Part shown: positions 16,755-27,445 of the stretch, one piece after another | Layout: each line of letters begins with the position of its first letter | Numbering within the stretch: position 1 is the first letter of the stretch | From: Rikenellaceae bacterium | GTDB lineage: Bacteria; Bacteroidota; Bacteroidia; Bacteroidales; Rikenellaceae | Assembly (NCBI GenBank): GCA_017936385.1 | Contig: JAGBFQ010000013.1 | Location: forward strand, 1 to 64,000 | Direction of reading: 5' to 3' | Length of the DNA: 64,000 bases | The notes under the pieces: model-generated | Told to the model about the DNA's origin: nothing | The model's database searches: none | Seen by the model: the letters and a program-made list of their open reading frames with translations, nothing else | Position numbers and translations under genes: made by a program

Positions 16755-19700
16755 TTATTTGTTACTTTGGCTTGCGTAACGTTTGCCATAAGCATCCACA
16801 GCGTAGAGTTGCAGACCTTTGGCGTACTCATAGTCAGCACCTTCCACGGCTTGGAGGGCACGCGAGGTTCCCACCTTCTTGTCGGTACCATCCGAGTAGA
16901 AGTAGTCTGTGAAGTCGCCTTCTGCTTTGGGCATATAGCGCGACTCACGAAGACCATATTGGAAACCGCCGTTCAAAGCGTCATCCCACTTCTTGATTGC
17001 TACCACACGGCCTTGCTCGCCGGTGCGGAGGTCTTTCTTGGCAGGGTCAACCAGCACCCAGGCCACTACATTTTGCCAGCCGCTAACCGTAAAGTTACCC
17101 TGGTCATCCACCGAGTGAGTTCCTGCGATGACTGCTTGCGGGTTGCGATACAGGTCAAGGTTCAGGTCGTGGATGTACAGCGGGTTCAACTTGGGTTTCG
17201 GGTACTTCTGACAAGCGGCAACCGATGCGGCAACCTGCTCTTTCGATGTGGTGATAAAGTTTTGACCATAGTGGTTAACTTTCACGCCCTTATTGACACC
17301 TTTGGGGCTGTTAATTCCGGGCAGACCCCACGCTTGAGCAAAGTCGCTAAGGTCCTCGCCGGCAGCCTCCGAAATCGACTTCATATACTCCAGAGTCATC
17401 GCCGAGTTGAACTCATCGGTGGTAGCATAGTTCTCCGAACGCACGTCTTTGGTACGGCACAACTCATAGAAGTCGGGGTAGAAATCGGTCTTACCCAGCA
17501 CCACGTGGTAGTAGAGATACAACTGCCAGAAGGGCATCAACTGCGAAGTGGGGTCGGTACCTTCCGAGAAGTTGCGGTAACACGGGGTGTTCACCGACTC
17601 GCAGTGGGTGAGCGGACGCTCGAAATAGTTACCCTCATCGTCGAAGTCCCAAATCACACGAGTTGCGATGTCAATCATGCTACGGTTGAAGTGGTCGTTG
17701 AAACGCATTGTAGTGTTACCCTCGCCATAGAAAATCCATTGGGTGATGGCACACATCAGGTTGTTGGTAACCTCCGTCAGACCTCTCCACTTAAACATCT
17801 CGGTTTGGTTGGTGTGGCCCAGCTCGTGCGCCAGACCCCAAATCGAGCCCACAACATCATTATTGTAATGGGTTACATTCTTTTTCCATTGTTCGGTGGG
17901 GTCGACGATGGTTTTACCCATACTACCCACATTGTAGTAGGTACGATACGCCGACGAAGCACCATAGTACGAGGTGTAGGTTCCGTGGAACAGCGCGCGG
18001 TTGCGGTGAACACGTTGTTTGCCCAAGGCCTTGTATTTGTAATGACCTTGAATATCCTCTTGGATGTACATCACAGTATCGAACAGGTGCAACAGCTCCT
18101 CAACGCGGTGGGTGTTGGCACTGTTCTTTTTGAACGTACCCTCATAGAACATCGCTTTGGGGAAGTTTATCAGAGCCTTGTGCGACATCATATCGAAGTG
18201 AGGTTCGGTGTTGCCACCCTTGCGCAGTAACTCATAAGCACGGCTCATATCGGTCTTACCCAACTCAATGTAACCATTCACCTCGCCGGTCAGGAAGTGG
18301 GCCGTCATCTCGGGAATGTTTGCATAGTCGTCGGTGTGGCACATGATGTACATCAAACCGCGAGTCAACGGAACAATCTCGTTGTAGCCCTGACGGAGCG
18401 AGTGGGTATGATTCACATATTGGTAGTTGCCATTAACCTTTACGTAAGCTCTGTTGGCGGTGCTGGCCGAGAAACTCTCGTAATTAACCCAGTCAATCAC
18501 ACGCACCGAAACATTCTGTCCGTGAGTGTCGTCCAAGAAGATACGGATGGTATCACCCGGCTCGGCAACGTACATACCCGTCACATTGTCAAGCAGTGTG
18601 TAGGTATTGGTGCGGAAAAGCTTGGCATCAACATCGGGGTGCGGGAACGCCTTGAACTTACAGATACGGAACTCACCGTCATACACACCATAGTAGAGTT
18701 GCTCGGCAACAGTGCGATACAAGTCAACGGGCATTGCCTCGATTTGTTCCAGAGTTACCTCGGGACGAAGCTCGCTAAGCGACCAGTCAGTAAACACTGA
18801 CAGAGGCTCGAACGTGGTATCCTTCTTGTAGAATTTAACATCCATCAAACCTGCATACAGACGCTCGGCGGCGGCAGTACCTGGAGTATTGCTATTGTAC
18901 GAAGAGAGAACGTTGAAACGAATCGACTTCACGCCTTTGAGCGGTTGCTCGAAAGTAATGGTTACAGGATTAATCGTTTGATTAAAATCATACGACATCA
19001 ATTTGGTTTCAGTTCCTGCGTCATCGGTAACATAGATATCAACCTCATCCCATACGCCATTCGATTTGGATGTATAAGGCAGATAAGGATATACCACCAT
19101 ATAGTCGATTTGGTCGTACTTCGCGGGGTTGAATTCAATCGAAATCCACGGCTCCTTATCGGTAGAATAGCTCGACTCCCAATAGGTATTGAGGTCGCCA
19201 TCAATCGCCTTCAAAGCGCCATATTGAGTGTATCTATTGGACGAAGCCTTAGCATTAGAAGGTTTAATCTCGGTGTCGCTGGGGAACTCCATTTGGGTCA
19301 CATCGCCAAACTCTTTCATGGCATCTTGCGACACTTTAATCTCCACGTTCTCGTCACCACACGAAATGGTCAGGGTTGCATTACGTGCCTCGGCTACCTC
19401 GTTGTCTGCGACGCTTACAATCAGGGTGTCGGTAATCACACCCTTCTTGACCTCCCAATTAATCCATTCGGCCGTAGTCGAAGGCAACCAATCTCCATTT
19501 GCCATCAGAGTCACACACGTCGGCTCGTTTTTCATAAACGAGTAGTGTTGCTCCTCGGCATTGTCGACAAACAATTTCTGGCTGCCCCATTGCATAACAC
19601 GCACCGAGGTCGAAGTTTTTTCGCTCGCAAAGGTAATCACACCATAGCGGGGCTGTTTGTCATACGACTGCGAAACGTAGATATTCTCGCATATCTCGTT

Positions 19701-20222
19701 CTCCTTCTCAACCTGCTCCTCATAGCTCAGCCATCCCACTGACGATGTCACGGTGTACTCACCATCCGCAACCACGGGGATTGACAGCAACTCCTCAACC
19801 TTGTTTTGAACAACATAAAGGCTATCCGAGGGGACAATCACACTTGCATCGACATGGGTATCGGCAACCTGAACCACCACAAGTTTGGCTTGCAGTTCCT
19901 GATTGTGTACCCACACGGTGGTTTCGCGTGTTGCGTCGCCCTTATTCTCGGCTACTGTGATATTAAGCAAGCCGTTAATCATATCAAACGACTGCTCAAC
20001 CTCAATCCAATCGGCATCCGTCGAGTAGGTCCATTCATTGTCCGATGCATAGACAGCCACAGACTCCGGTTCGGCAGTTCCGAGAGCCGAAACCCACAGT
20101 GTGTCCTGCCCCAAACTGAGGAAAGATTTGGTCGGATTCTTCTCTTCGGGACCGTCGGCACAACCGACCAACGACGAAGCAAACAGAGCGACTGCGCTTA
20201 ATAAATATACTAACTTTTTCAT
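16755..20222 (-). CDS. M60-like metallopeptidase lipoprotein 4 (BACON-like x3, F5/8C, M60)
   Basis: A 1,155-aa lipoprotein of the long subfamily. I chose the ATG at 20220-20222, since the apparent upstream start is a TTG two codons earlier. The signal peptide ends LVGC (C21). Three BACON-like repeats fill about 35-315 (DWIEVEQSF, GWLSYEEQV, EWINWEVKK). An F5/8 type C domain follows (about 317-450, DGDLNTYWESS), then the M60-like N-domain from about 470. The zinc site is H799-E800-L-G-H803 with E817 (HExxH-x13-E, one residue shorter than in the short subfamily). The C-terminal 18 residues (QLYAVDAYGKRYASQSNK) are identical to lipoprotein 5. Confidence 0.93.
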   Translation of the reverse strand: MKKLVYLLSAVALFASSLVGCADGPEEKNPTKSFLSLGQDTLWVSALGTAEPESVAVYASDNEWTYSTDADWIEVEQSFDMINGLLNITVAENKGDATRETTVWVHNQELQAKLVVVQVADTHVDASVIVPSDSLYVVQNKVEELLSIPVVADGEYTVTSSVGWLSYEEQVEKENEICENIYVSQSYDKQPRYGVITFASEKTSTSVRVMQWGSQKLFVDNAEEQHYSFMKNEPTCVTLMANGDWLPSTTAEWINWEVKKGVITDTLIVSVADNEVAEARNATLTISCGDENVEIKVSQDAMKEFGDVTQMEFPSDTEIKPSNAKASSNRYTQYGALKAIDGDLNTYWESSYSTDKEPWISIEFNPAKYDQIDYMVVYPYLPYTSKSNGVWDEVDIYVTDDAGTETKLMSYDFNQTINPVTITFEQPLKGVKSIRFNVLSSYNSNTPGTAAAERLYAGLMDVKFYKKDTTFEPLSVFTDWSLSELRPEVTLEQIEAMPVDLYRTVAEQLYYGVYDGEFRICKFKAFPHPDVDAKLFRTNTYTLLDNVTGMYVAEPGDTIRIFLDDTHGQNVSVRVIDWVNYESFSASTANRAYVKVNGNYQYVNHTHSLRQGYNEIVPLTRGLMYIMCHTDDYANIPEMTAHFLTGEVNGYIELGKTDMSRAYELLRKGGNTEPHFDMMSHKALINFPKAMFYEGTFKKNSANTHRVEELLHLFDTVMYIQEDIQGHYKYKALGKQRVHRNRALFHGTYTSYYGASSAYRTYYNVGSMGKTIVDPTEQWKKNVTHYNNDVVGSIWGLAHELGHTNQTEMFKWRGLTEVTNNLMCAITQWIFYGEGNTTMRFNDHFNRSMIDIATRVIWDFDDEGNYFERPLTHCESVNTPCYRNFSEGTDPTSQLMPFWQLYLYYHVVLGKTDFYPDFYELCRTKDVRSENYATTDEFNSAMTLEYMKSISEAAGEDLSDFAQAWGLPGINSPKGVNKGVKVNHYGQNFITTSKEQVAASVAACQKYPKPKLNPLYIHDLNLDLYRNPQAVIAGTHSVDDQGNFTVSGWQNVVAWVLVDPAKKDLRTGEQGRVVAIKKWDDALNGGFQYGLRESRYMPKAEGDFTDYFYSDGTDKKVGTSRALQAVEGADYEYAKGLQLYAVDAYGKRYASQSNK

Positions 20223-20277
20223 TCCCAATGCTTTTTATCGCACACCTCAAGGATATGCGGATTTATACTTTAGAGTA

Positions 20278-20318
20278 CAACGATGCCGCAGGCTGCTCTT
20301 CAGCCTACGGCACCGTTG
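20278..20318 (-). other. Intercistronic stem-loop (lipoproteins 5/4)
   Basis: CAACG-TGCCG-AGGCTG pairs with CAGCCT-CGGCA-CGTTG across 20278-20318, with a 5-nt loop and two single mismatches, giving about 16 pairs. It lies in the 105-bp spacer upstream of lipoprotein 4. The T-run on the transcribed strand is weak. Confidence 0.65.
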
Positions 20319-20327
20319 GGTTAGGTA

Positions 20328-23300
20328 TTACTTATTGCTTTGGCTTGCGTAACGCTTACCGTAAGCGTCAACAGCGTAAAGTTGCAGAGTCTTGGTGTAT
20401 GCGTGGTCGGCCGAAACTCTCTCCAGCGAACGCATGGTACCCTTGTCATTCGAAGCGTACGACGAACCGTTGTTGTACTTGTAGTCGGTACCGGCGTCGT
20501 TAATCATATAACGTGACTCATAGTGATTGTAGGTGAAGCTACCGCCGCCGTTTTGGTTGTTGCACTCGATAACGGCAACATCACGGCCCTTCTCGCCATT
20601 CTCATTAACCTTGTTGGGGTCGTGCAGCACCCAAGCCACAACATTTGCCCAACCGGTCATAGTGAATTTACCTCGGTCATCCACGGTGTGAGTACCTGCG
20701 GTAACAGGTTGCGGGTTGCGATACAAATCCAAGTTATCGTCGTGGATGTACAGCGGGTTCATCTTGGGTTTGGGGAATTTTTGACAAGCAGCAACCGAAG
20801 CCTCAACTTGCTCTTTGGTAGTCATAAAGAATGCTTGACCGTAGTGGTTAACTTTGGTACCGGGGTTGATACCCATTGCGGGGTTCACACCAGGGATACC
20901 CCACTCACAAGCGAAGTCGCTCAAGTCCTCACCGGCAGCCTCCGAAATCGATTTCATATACTCCAGAGCAATAGCCGATTGGAACTCATCGTGGTTCGGA
21001 TACGCCGCACGAAGAGCCGGATATTTAACACGGCACAACTCATAGAAGTCGGGATAGAAGTCATTGTTACCCAATACTACGTGGTAGTACAAGAACAGTT
21101 GGTAGAAAGGCATCAGCTGAGTGGTGGGGTCAACACCGCCATCGATATTACCTGCGCTGGGGTTATTAACCGACTCGTGGTGAGTCATCGGACGCTCATA
21201 AGGTTTACCATCCTTGTCGAAGTCCCAAACCCAACGTTTTGCCATATCGCGCATACCTTTGTTGAAGTGGTCGTTGTAGTTCATGGTGGTACGGCCCAGA
21301 CCCAAACCATAAACGTAGTTTTGGGTGATGGCACACATCAGGTTGTTCGAAACCTCGGCCATACCTTGCCATGTGAACAGGTCGGTTTGCGACGAGTGAC
21401 CCAACTCATGGGCGATACCCCAAATGGCACCTACCACGCCGTTATTCCATACGGTAGTCTTCTTGTTCCACAGTTTGGTGGGGTTCACAACGTCAGCCGA
21501 CATTGCAGCCGAGTAGCCGGTGTGGTACCACGACGAGTAGCCGAACGCGTCACTATACGAACCCATAAACAACATACGGTTGCGGTGGGTACGTTGCAGA
21601 CCTTGGGCTGCGTATTTGTAGTGACCTTGGATACGCTCTTGAATCTTGGTTACCGAGTCGTAAACCTCCATCAGGTCGAATGCGCGTTGTGCATTGTCGC
21701 GGGGGTTACCGTTGAAAGTAGCCTTCAAGTATTGAGCTTTTTCGAAGTTCAGGATGAAGTCATCTCCAATCATATCGAAACGAGGCTCTTTGGTCGAAGG
21801 TGCGAGCATAAAGATACGATGAACATCCTCTACGGTGTGTTTGTTGTAGTCCAGATAACCGTTCACGCCCGAGTTCACGAAGTGAGCCTTCATGGGAGGA
21901 ATCTTGTCATAGTTCTCGTCATCGAATGCCAGGATGTACATTTGGCCACGGTAAGCGGGAACAATCACGTTACGACCTTTTTGGATTTTATAGTCGTATC
22001 TGTGCGAGTCGGGACCGGTACCCATCGGGTTAGCGGTAGTTTCGTAGTTTGCTTGGTCGCACACACGAACATAAATCTCCAAGCCGTAGTCCTCATCCAG
22101 GTAGATGTATTGAGGAGTGTTGGCTTTCTCGACATACATACCGGTTACGTTGTCAAGCACGGAGAAAGGTTTGTCGCGGAAAATCTCGTAGTCACGCTCG
22201 GGACGGGGATAAGCCTTGAACTCGCATACGCGGAACTCGTCATCGTAAGTGCCGTAGAAAATTTGCTCGGCCAGAGTACGATAGAACGGGTCTTTGATTG
22301 CCATCACGTCGCTCAGGGTGATACTCTCTTTGAGTTCCGACAACGACCAATCAGTAAAGTAGTCCAGAGCTTGGAACATCTCGGGGTTGTATTGGTAGAA
22401 ACCAGCCTCCGAAGCCGATGCTACGTTCTTATACTCAGTACCTTTCGAGTCAACATACGAAGTCGAGCTGTTAATCACGATACGGAATTTGCTCACTGTG
22501 TTGGGCAGTGCAGGGTCGAACTCAACGGTTTGGTCGGTACCCTTCTCTTCGAAGTCATAGCTGCCGTATTTGGTCTCGGTGCCGTCAACGGTGTAATACA
22601 AATCAATCTTACCCCAGCGACCCCACAGGTTGTTACCATCATTAGTTGTCACGGGAACATACTTAAAGTAGTTGATGCAATCCAACTCCGAAGCATCAAT
22701 CTCGAATACCAACTCGGGAGCGTTCTCGTTTTGTTTGATGTTCGAGTACCATTTCGAGATGGTGTTGCCATCATACAGACGTGTAATACCGCTACCAGCC
22801 GAGTTTTGGCCGTTGCTCGAGGTCACGTTGGTATATTTAACGTACAAATCTTCTTTGAACTCATCACCTTCGGGCATCTCTGCATTCGAAACTTGCACCT
22901 GTGTGATGGTCATCGATTTGGTCGAGGTCGAAGTCTTAACGGTTACAACCGCCTCACGCGATTTATCCTCAGCGTTCTCCGAATAGTCGAAGTAAACCCA
23001 ACCATCGGCCGAAGCCTCCGACAGACTCTTGTTATAGGTCAGCCAGCCATCAGCAGCCTCAACGCTTACGGTATATTCGCTCGGCGAGGTTACCTGGATA
23101 CTGTCACGACCGGCAACATAGCCAATCAACAGTTCCGATTTGCTCAGACGAAGGTCATCTTTACCCCATTGTTTGATGCTTACATCAACACTGGCGTTCA
23201 AACTCTTGAGTGTAACAACAACGCTACGCTCGTCATTTCCGAAGTTCTCCGAAATATACAGAGCCTCCTCATACAGACCCTCACCCTTCTCGGTGCGGCC

Positions 23301-23816
23301 GTCCGAGCTTACCCAGTTGCAATCCTCGGGTACAACGACCTCATAGCCACCGTTTGCTTCAACAGCGAGTTTGAGAGTGGTGCTGGGACGCTCCAACACA
23401 TACTCCGTGGTCTCGAGTTTGATTTCGGTTGCGGGGGTTACCTCGTTGTAGCTTTGTTTAACAACAAATTGGTCGGCCAAATCGCCATTAGTTACGGTTA
23501 CAACCAATTCGCGGTCGGCGCCGGTATTGTTTGCAGTAACTGTTACACTGATATATCCACCACCTTGCGAAGGTACAGGAGTCAGCGAGCACCAATCGTT
23601 CTCTGCGGCACTGCAATCCCACATAATGCTGTGGGTATTAACCAAAAAGGTCACATCTTCATTAGCTTCATAACCCAGGTACAGGGTATCGGCCTCCACC
23701 TCCAAATATGGAGTTTCATCACCTCCCTGGGTTTTCTCCTCGGGAGTACACGACACTGACATACCGATGAATGCGGCAACGGTCAGCATCAAGCCAAAAA
23801 ATTTGTTAAGTTTCAT
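20328..23816 (-). CDS. M60-like metallopeptidase lipoprotein 5 (BACON-like x3, F5/8C, M60)
   Basis: A 1,162-aa lipoprotein (lipobox SVSC, C23). Three BACON-like repeats lie in about 38-315 (DWCSLTPVPSQGG, the 'NWVSSDG' repeat, GWLTYNKSL). An F5/8 type C-like domain spans about 322-480 (LYDGNTISKWYS), followed by the M60-like region from about 482. The metal site is H803-E804-L-G-H807 with E821 (AEVSNN). Compared with its neighbours the sugar-binding-domain loop around the DGNxxxxW motif is altered (KWYS rather than YWxS), so the lectin specificity may differ. An antisense ORF of more than 1,000 codons is treated as a shadow. Confidence 0.93.
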   Translation of the reverse strand: MKLNKFFGLMLTVAAFIGMSVSCTPEEKTQGGDETPYLEVEADTLYLGYEANEDVTFLVNTHSIMWDCSAAENDWCSLTPVPSQGGGYISVTVTANNTGADRELVVTVTNGDLADQFVVKQSYNEVTPATEIKLETTEYVLERPSTTLKLAVEANGGYEVVVPEDCNWVSSDGRTEKGEGLYEEALYISENFGNDERSVVVTLKSLNASVDVSIKQWGKDDLRLSKSELLIGYVAGRDSIQVTSPSEYTVSVEAADGWLTYNKSLSEASADGWVYFDYSENAEDKSREAVVTVKTSTSTKSMTITQVQVSNAEMPEGDEFKEDLYVKYTNVTSSNGQNSAGSGITRLYDGNTISKWYSNIKQNENAPELVFEIDASELDCINYFKYVPVTTNDGNNLWGRWGKIDLYYTVDGTETKYGSYDFEEKGTDQTVEFDPALPNTVSKFRIVINSSTSYVDSKGTEYKNVASASEAGFYQYNPEMFQALDYFTDWSLSELKESITLSDVMAIKDPFYRTLAEQIFYGTYDDEFRVCEFKAYPRPERDYEIFRDKPFSVLDNVTGMYVEKANTPQYIYLDEDYGLEIYVRVCDQANYETTANPMGTGPDSHRYDYKIQKGRNVIVPAYRGQMYILAFDDENYDKIPPMKAHFVNSGVNGYLDYNKHTVEDVHRIFMLAPSTKEPRFDMIGDDFILNFEKAQYLKATFNGNPRDNAQRAFDLMEVYDSVTKIQERIQGHYKYAAQGLQRTHRNRMLFMGSYSDAFGYSSWYHTGYSAAMSADVVNPTKLWNKKTTVWNNGVVGAIWGIAHELGHSSQTDLFTWQGMAEVSNNLMCAITQNYVYGLGLGRTTMNYNDHFNKGMRDMAKRWVWDFDKDGKPYERPMTHHESVNNPSAGNIDGGVDPTTQLMPFYQLFLYYHVVLGNNDFYPDFYELCRVKYPALRAAYPNHDEFQSAIALEYMKSISEAAGEDLSDFACEWGIPGVNPAMGINPGTKVNHYGQAFFMTTKEQVEASVAACQKFPKPKMNPLYIHDDNLDLYRNPQPVTAGTHTVDDRGKFTMTGWANVVAWVLHDPNKVNENGEKGRDVAVIECNNQNGGGSFTYNHYESRYMINDAGTDYKYNNGSSYASNDKGTMRSLERVSADHAYTKTLQLYAVDAYGKRYASQSNK

Positions 23817-23860
23817 GTCGTTTTGTTAATATTTAATTAGTTATTTGGTTTTCATCTTTG

Positions 23861-23908
23861 GCACCACCGCGCCCACAAGAGTTGAATCTCTCTTGTGGGC
23901 GTGGGTGC
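23861..23908 (-). other. Intercistronic stem-loop (lipoproteins 6/5)
   Basis: GCACC-CGCGCCCACAAGAG pairs with CTCTTGTGGGCG-GGTGC (23861-23908), more than 15 pairs with a small 2-nt internal loop. It lies within the 98-bp spacer and is the strongest of the intercistronic stems. On the transcribed strand the following bases are AAAGATGAAAACC, not a T-run. Confidence 0.7.
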
Positions 23909-23914
23909 ATTACT

Positions 23915-26900
23915 CTATTTCGAAGGGTTCGACAGACTCGGCACTCGGCTGCCATCGGGGTGGATAGCATACAGCAACAGGTCGTCGCGGAAAATCGGGC
24001 CTACGTTCTCGGTCGAACGTCCGTAGCCATCTTTACAATATTGGTAGCGAGTACCCTCGGGGTTGGTTGCGCCATCGGGCAACAGGATGTACTTGCAGGT
24101 GTACTCCTTGTAGCTGAACGATGTGAAACGACCCTCGAAGCAGGCTACGTCGCGCTTCTTAACGGGGTCATACAGAACCCAAGCGGCAACGTTTTGCCAA
24201 CCATCAACAGTCACACGCACGGCACCATTTTTATTTTCAACGGTGTGCTTACCTTGAACGATGGTTTTGGGGTTACGATACAGTTCCAGGTTCGAGTCGC
24301 AGATGTAGAACGGATTGAGGCGCGGTTTGGGGAACTTACGGCACTCGGCAACAGCCTTATCAATCATTTCTTGCGAAGTGTTGATAATATTTTGACCATA
24401 AACCGACACACGCATATTCTCATTCACGCCGGGGATACCCCAGTGCAATGCCCAATCACTCAGGTCCTCGCCTGCAGCCATCGAAATCTTAATCATATAG
24501 TCGGTCATAGCCCACGATTGGTCGTTGTTCGACTTGTCGAACAGCTCGCGGTTACCGCTCCAACCTCTGAAGTCCCAGCCGTGGTCGAACAGAATATCGC
24601 CACGCAGACGACATTGCTCAAAGAAGTCGGGATAGAAGTCCGTGTTACCCATTGCATAGTGGTAGTACAAGAACAACTGCCAGAAGGGAACCAGCGTTGC
24701 TGCGGGGTCGATACCGCCCGAGCTACCTGCGGCGGGGGTATTGGCTGCCTCAGCCAGAGTCATACGACGCTCAACCTCATTGCTATTTGCATCGAAGTCG
24801 GTGATGTAGCGGTGACCTATATCGCGCCATGCCTCGTTATATTTCATCTTGAAGTGCAGAGTGGTTTTACCCTCGCCAAACAGAGCAGCTTGAGTACCCA
24901 CGCACATCAGGTTGTTGGTAACCTCCGTCAGACCACGCCATGCAAACGGACGGCATTGGTTCGAGTGGCCAATCTCGTGAGCCACACCCCAAATGGTACC
25001 GATAGTGTTGTTGGCAGCAACGTCGGGACCCAGGTCACGTGCATCGGCATCGGTAGTTCCCGAACCGCCGAGCAGAGTGGTATTCGGGTTCCACATCTTG
25101 ATGGGGTCGGTTACATCTTGGAGAATCGAGTTGATACCATAGCCGGTACGATACCAGCCCGAACCTGCAACGGCATTACCATACAGGGTGAAGAAGGGTG
25201 CACGGTTGCGGTGACCACGCGATTTGGTCGGGTCGTCTTTAACCACATCAGCGTACACTTTACTATACTTGTCGTGACCTTGCCAGCGCTCTTGTTGGCG
25301 AACAACGCTATCGAAGATAGCCACCAGGCGGGCACCGTCTGCCGAGTTGTCGCCATTACGACGCAGTGTACGGTTATAGATGGTCTCCTTGGGGAAGTTC
25401 ATGATAACCTTATCCGAGAGCATATCGAAGTGCGGCTCGGTGTTGCCACCCATGCGCAACAGACGATAGAAGTCCTCGGGCTTGTCGCGGTCCAGATAGA
25501 AGTAGCCATTCACATGACCCGTGGCAAAGTTAATCTTGATAGGCGGGAATTTGGCGTAATCGGGGGTGTGCCAAATAATGTACATCAGACCACGATATTG
25601 GGGAATAATCATGTTTTTGCCCTTATAGATGCGATAGTCCGACTCGCAACGACCGACAACACGTTCGGCCAGACCCTCGTCGCCAACCATATCGCACACA
25701 CGCAGATACATCTCCTGACCGTAATCCTCCTCTACAAAAAGATAGATGGGGTCTCCAACTTCGGCCACGTACATACCCGTTACGTTATCGAGCAGGGTGT
25801 GAGGAGGTGTGAAGAATATCTTGGCATCAACATCGGGGTGAGGATACGCCTTAACTTCGCACACGCGGTATTTATTCCAATCTCCGTTGTAGATTTGCTC
25901 GGCCATAGAGCGGTAGAACGGGTCGCGGATAGCCAAAATATCCTCATAAGTCACTTCGGGCAACAGTTCCGAGCACGAAGCGTCGGTGAAGTACTCCCTA
26001 ACAGGGAAGTTATCGGGGTTATATTGGCAGAACTCAATACCGGCAGCCGAAGCAACGTTGGTAGTGGTTTCATTGAACGGCTTGGCAGTCAGAATCTTGA
26101 ATGTAGCCTTTCTGATGTTGACGGGCAGTGGCTCATCAAACTCAACGGTACGAGGCGTGTCGGCCATCTCGAAGTCATAGGTAGCAAAGAGTTTCTCTTC
26201 GGCCTCATCCTTGTACTGAACGTAGACCTCTACCTTACCCCAGTTACCCCACGATATACCGCGAGCGGGGCAATAACGGAAGTAGTCGATTTGGGTCATC
26301 TCCTGCTCTTCGGCAAACTCAAAACTGATGAACACCGTGCCCTCTTGATTCTTGGCAGTGGTGCTCCAATACGACAGGTCGTTGCCATCATAAGCAGCCT
26401 TCATGGCACCACGGCTGTTCGAAAATTGCGACGAAGCCTCGGCTTTGGCAACTTTCAAAATCAGGTCTGCCTGTTGTTTATCGCTCACAAGTGCATCATA
26501 CTCTTTGGGGGCGACTTGGTCGATTTCGAGGGTTACTTTGGTCGAGCCTGCCGACACAACGAGGTCTGCACTACGAGGCTCCTCACCCGAGTTTTCGTCA
26601 TAGACCAGCACCAAAGTATCTATCGTAGAGGCGGTCACATCCTGACGAACCCAGTCAGACTCGGTTTGAACCACACACTTCTGGTCGAGCCACATCTCTA
26701 CGGGGATTCTCAGACTACCCGCTTTGTGCGACAAGGTGTAGGCCGTTTTTTCAATCGAGAACTCCTGCGAACCAACTTGTACGAAGGTCACTGTGGCCTC
26801 GGCGAATTCGCTGCGGAACACAACTTCGGTCGAGCGGGGTTGCTCACCAAAGTATTGGTCATAAAGGAATTTGCCATCCTCCCAATTAAGCCAGCTGGCA

Positions 26901-27403
26901 TCCTCCGGAATCTCAACTTCATAAACTCCGTTGGCGATAACCTCGAATGCACTCTCGCCAAACTCCTTGCTTACAATCTTCATACTGTCGCACTCGATGC
27001 TTGTGGCATCCTCCTCGTCGGCAGCAACTTGAGCAATCTGAATTCCTACGCTATAAGTATCATAATATATAGTAAGGTAGGTTTCGCGGCCCTCGGTTGC
27101 GGTATTGGCCTCGGCTGTAATCGACAGCGCTTTCTTGGCATTCTCGTCAATTGTGGTAGCCACGTGCAACCACTCAAGCGACTCCTCTTCTTGTTGAATC
27201 TGCCACTCGTTGTCGGTTGCAAACACAGGGATTATCTCGGCTTCTTCCGCCGAAATACCCTCAGCAGGAATATACAGCTCCGTCACGTCGGGCAGTATAA
27301 ACTTTTTTGAATCTTGTTCTACGGGGTCGTTGTTGCACGATACTGCAAGTACCGACAACATAACCACTGCGACAATTCGCATGTTTCGTAATAATTTGTT
27401 CAT
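23915..27403 (-). CDS. M60-like metallopeptidase lipoprotein 6 (BACON-like x3, F5/8C, M60)
   Basis: A 1,162-aa lipoprotein (AVSC, C23). BACON-like repeats occupy about 35-305 (EWLHVATTID, SWLNWEDGK, DWVRQDVTA), F5/8 type C about 311-464 (YDGNDLSYWSTT), and the M60-like region runs from about 471. The catalytic motif is H809-E810-I-G-H813 with E827. Insertions relative to lipoproteins 4 and 5 occur just before the metal site (a GGSGTTDADARDLG-type loop) and near the C-terminus. The tail (LYAIHPDGSRVPSLSNPSK) is a diverged version of the family ending. It resembles lipoprotein 7 most in the BACON and F5/8 domains. Confidence 0.93.
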   Translation of the reverse strand: MNKLLRNMRIVAVVMLSVLAVSCNNDPVEQDSKKFILPDVTELYIPAEGISAEEAEIIPVFATDNEWQIQQEEESLEWLHVATTIDENAKKALSITAEANTATEGRETYLTIYYDTYSVGIQIAQVAADEEDATSIECDSMKIVSKEFGESAFEVIANGVYEVEIPEDASWLNWEDGKFLYDQYFGEQPRSTEVVFRSEFAEATVTFVQVGSQEFSIEKTAYTLSHKAGSLRIPVEMWLDQKCVVQTESDWVRQDVTASTIDTLVLVYDENSGEEPRSADLVVSAGSTKVTLEIDQVAPKEYDALVSDKQQADLILKVAKAEASSQFSNSRGAMKAAYDGNDLSYWSTTAKNQEGTVFISFEFAEEQEMTQIDYFRYCPARGISWGNWGKVEVYVQYKDEAEEKLFATYDFEMADTPRTVEFDEPLPVNIRKATFKILTAKPFNETTTNVASAAGIEFCQYNPDNFPVREYFTDASCSELLPEVTYEDILAIRDPFYRSMAEQIYNGDWNKYRVCEVKAYPHPDVDAKIFFTPPHTLLDNVTGMYVAEVGDPIYLFVEEDYGQEMYLRVCDMVGDEGLAERVVGRCESDYRIYKGKNMIIPQYRGLMYIIWHTPDYAKFPPIKINFATGHVNGYFYLDRDKPEDFYRLLRMGGNTEPHFDMLSDKVIMNFPKETIYNRTLRRNGDNSADGARLVAIFDSVVRQQERWQGHDKYSKVYADVVKDDPTKSRGHRNRAPFFTLYGNAVAGSGWYRTGYGINSILQDVTDPIKMWNPNTTLLGGSGTTDADARDLGPDVAANNTIGTIWGVAHEIGHSNQCRPFAWRGLTEVTNNLMCVGTQAALFGEGKTTLHFKMKYNEAWRDIGHRYITDFDANSNEVERRMTLAEAANTPAAGSSGGIDPAATLVPFWQLFLYYHYAMGNTDFYPDFFEQCRLRGDILFDHGWDFRGWSGNRELFDKSNNDQSWAMTDYMIKISMAAGEDLSDWALHWGIPGVNENMRVSVYGQNIINTSQEMIDKAVAECRKFPKPRLNPFYICDSNLELYRNPKTIVQGKHTVENKNGAVRVTVDGWQNVAAWVLYDPVKKRDVACFEGRFTSFSYKEYTCKYILLPDGATNPEGTRYQYCKDGYGRSTENVGPIFRDDLLLYAIHPDGSRVPSLSNPSK

Positions 27404-27445
27404 AGTTTTAAGGTCTTTATATTATTATCTTTCTTTTCATATTGT

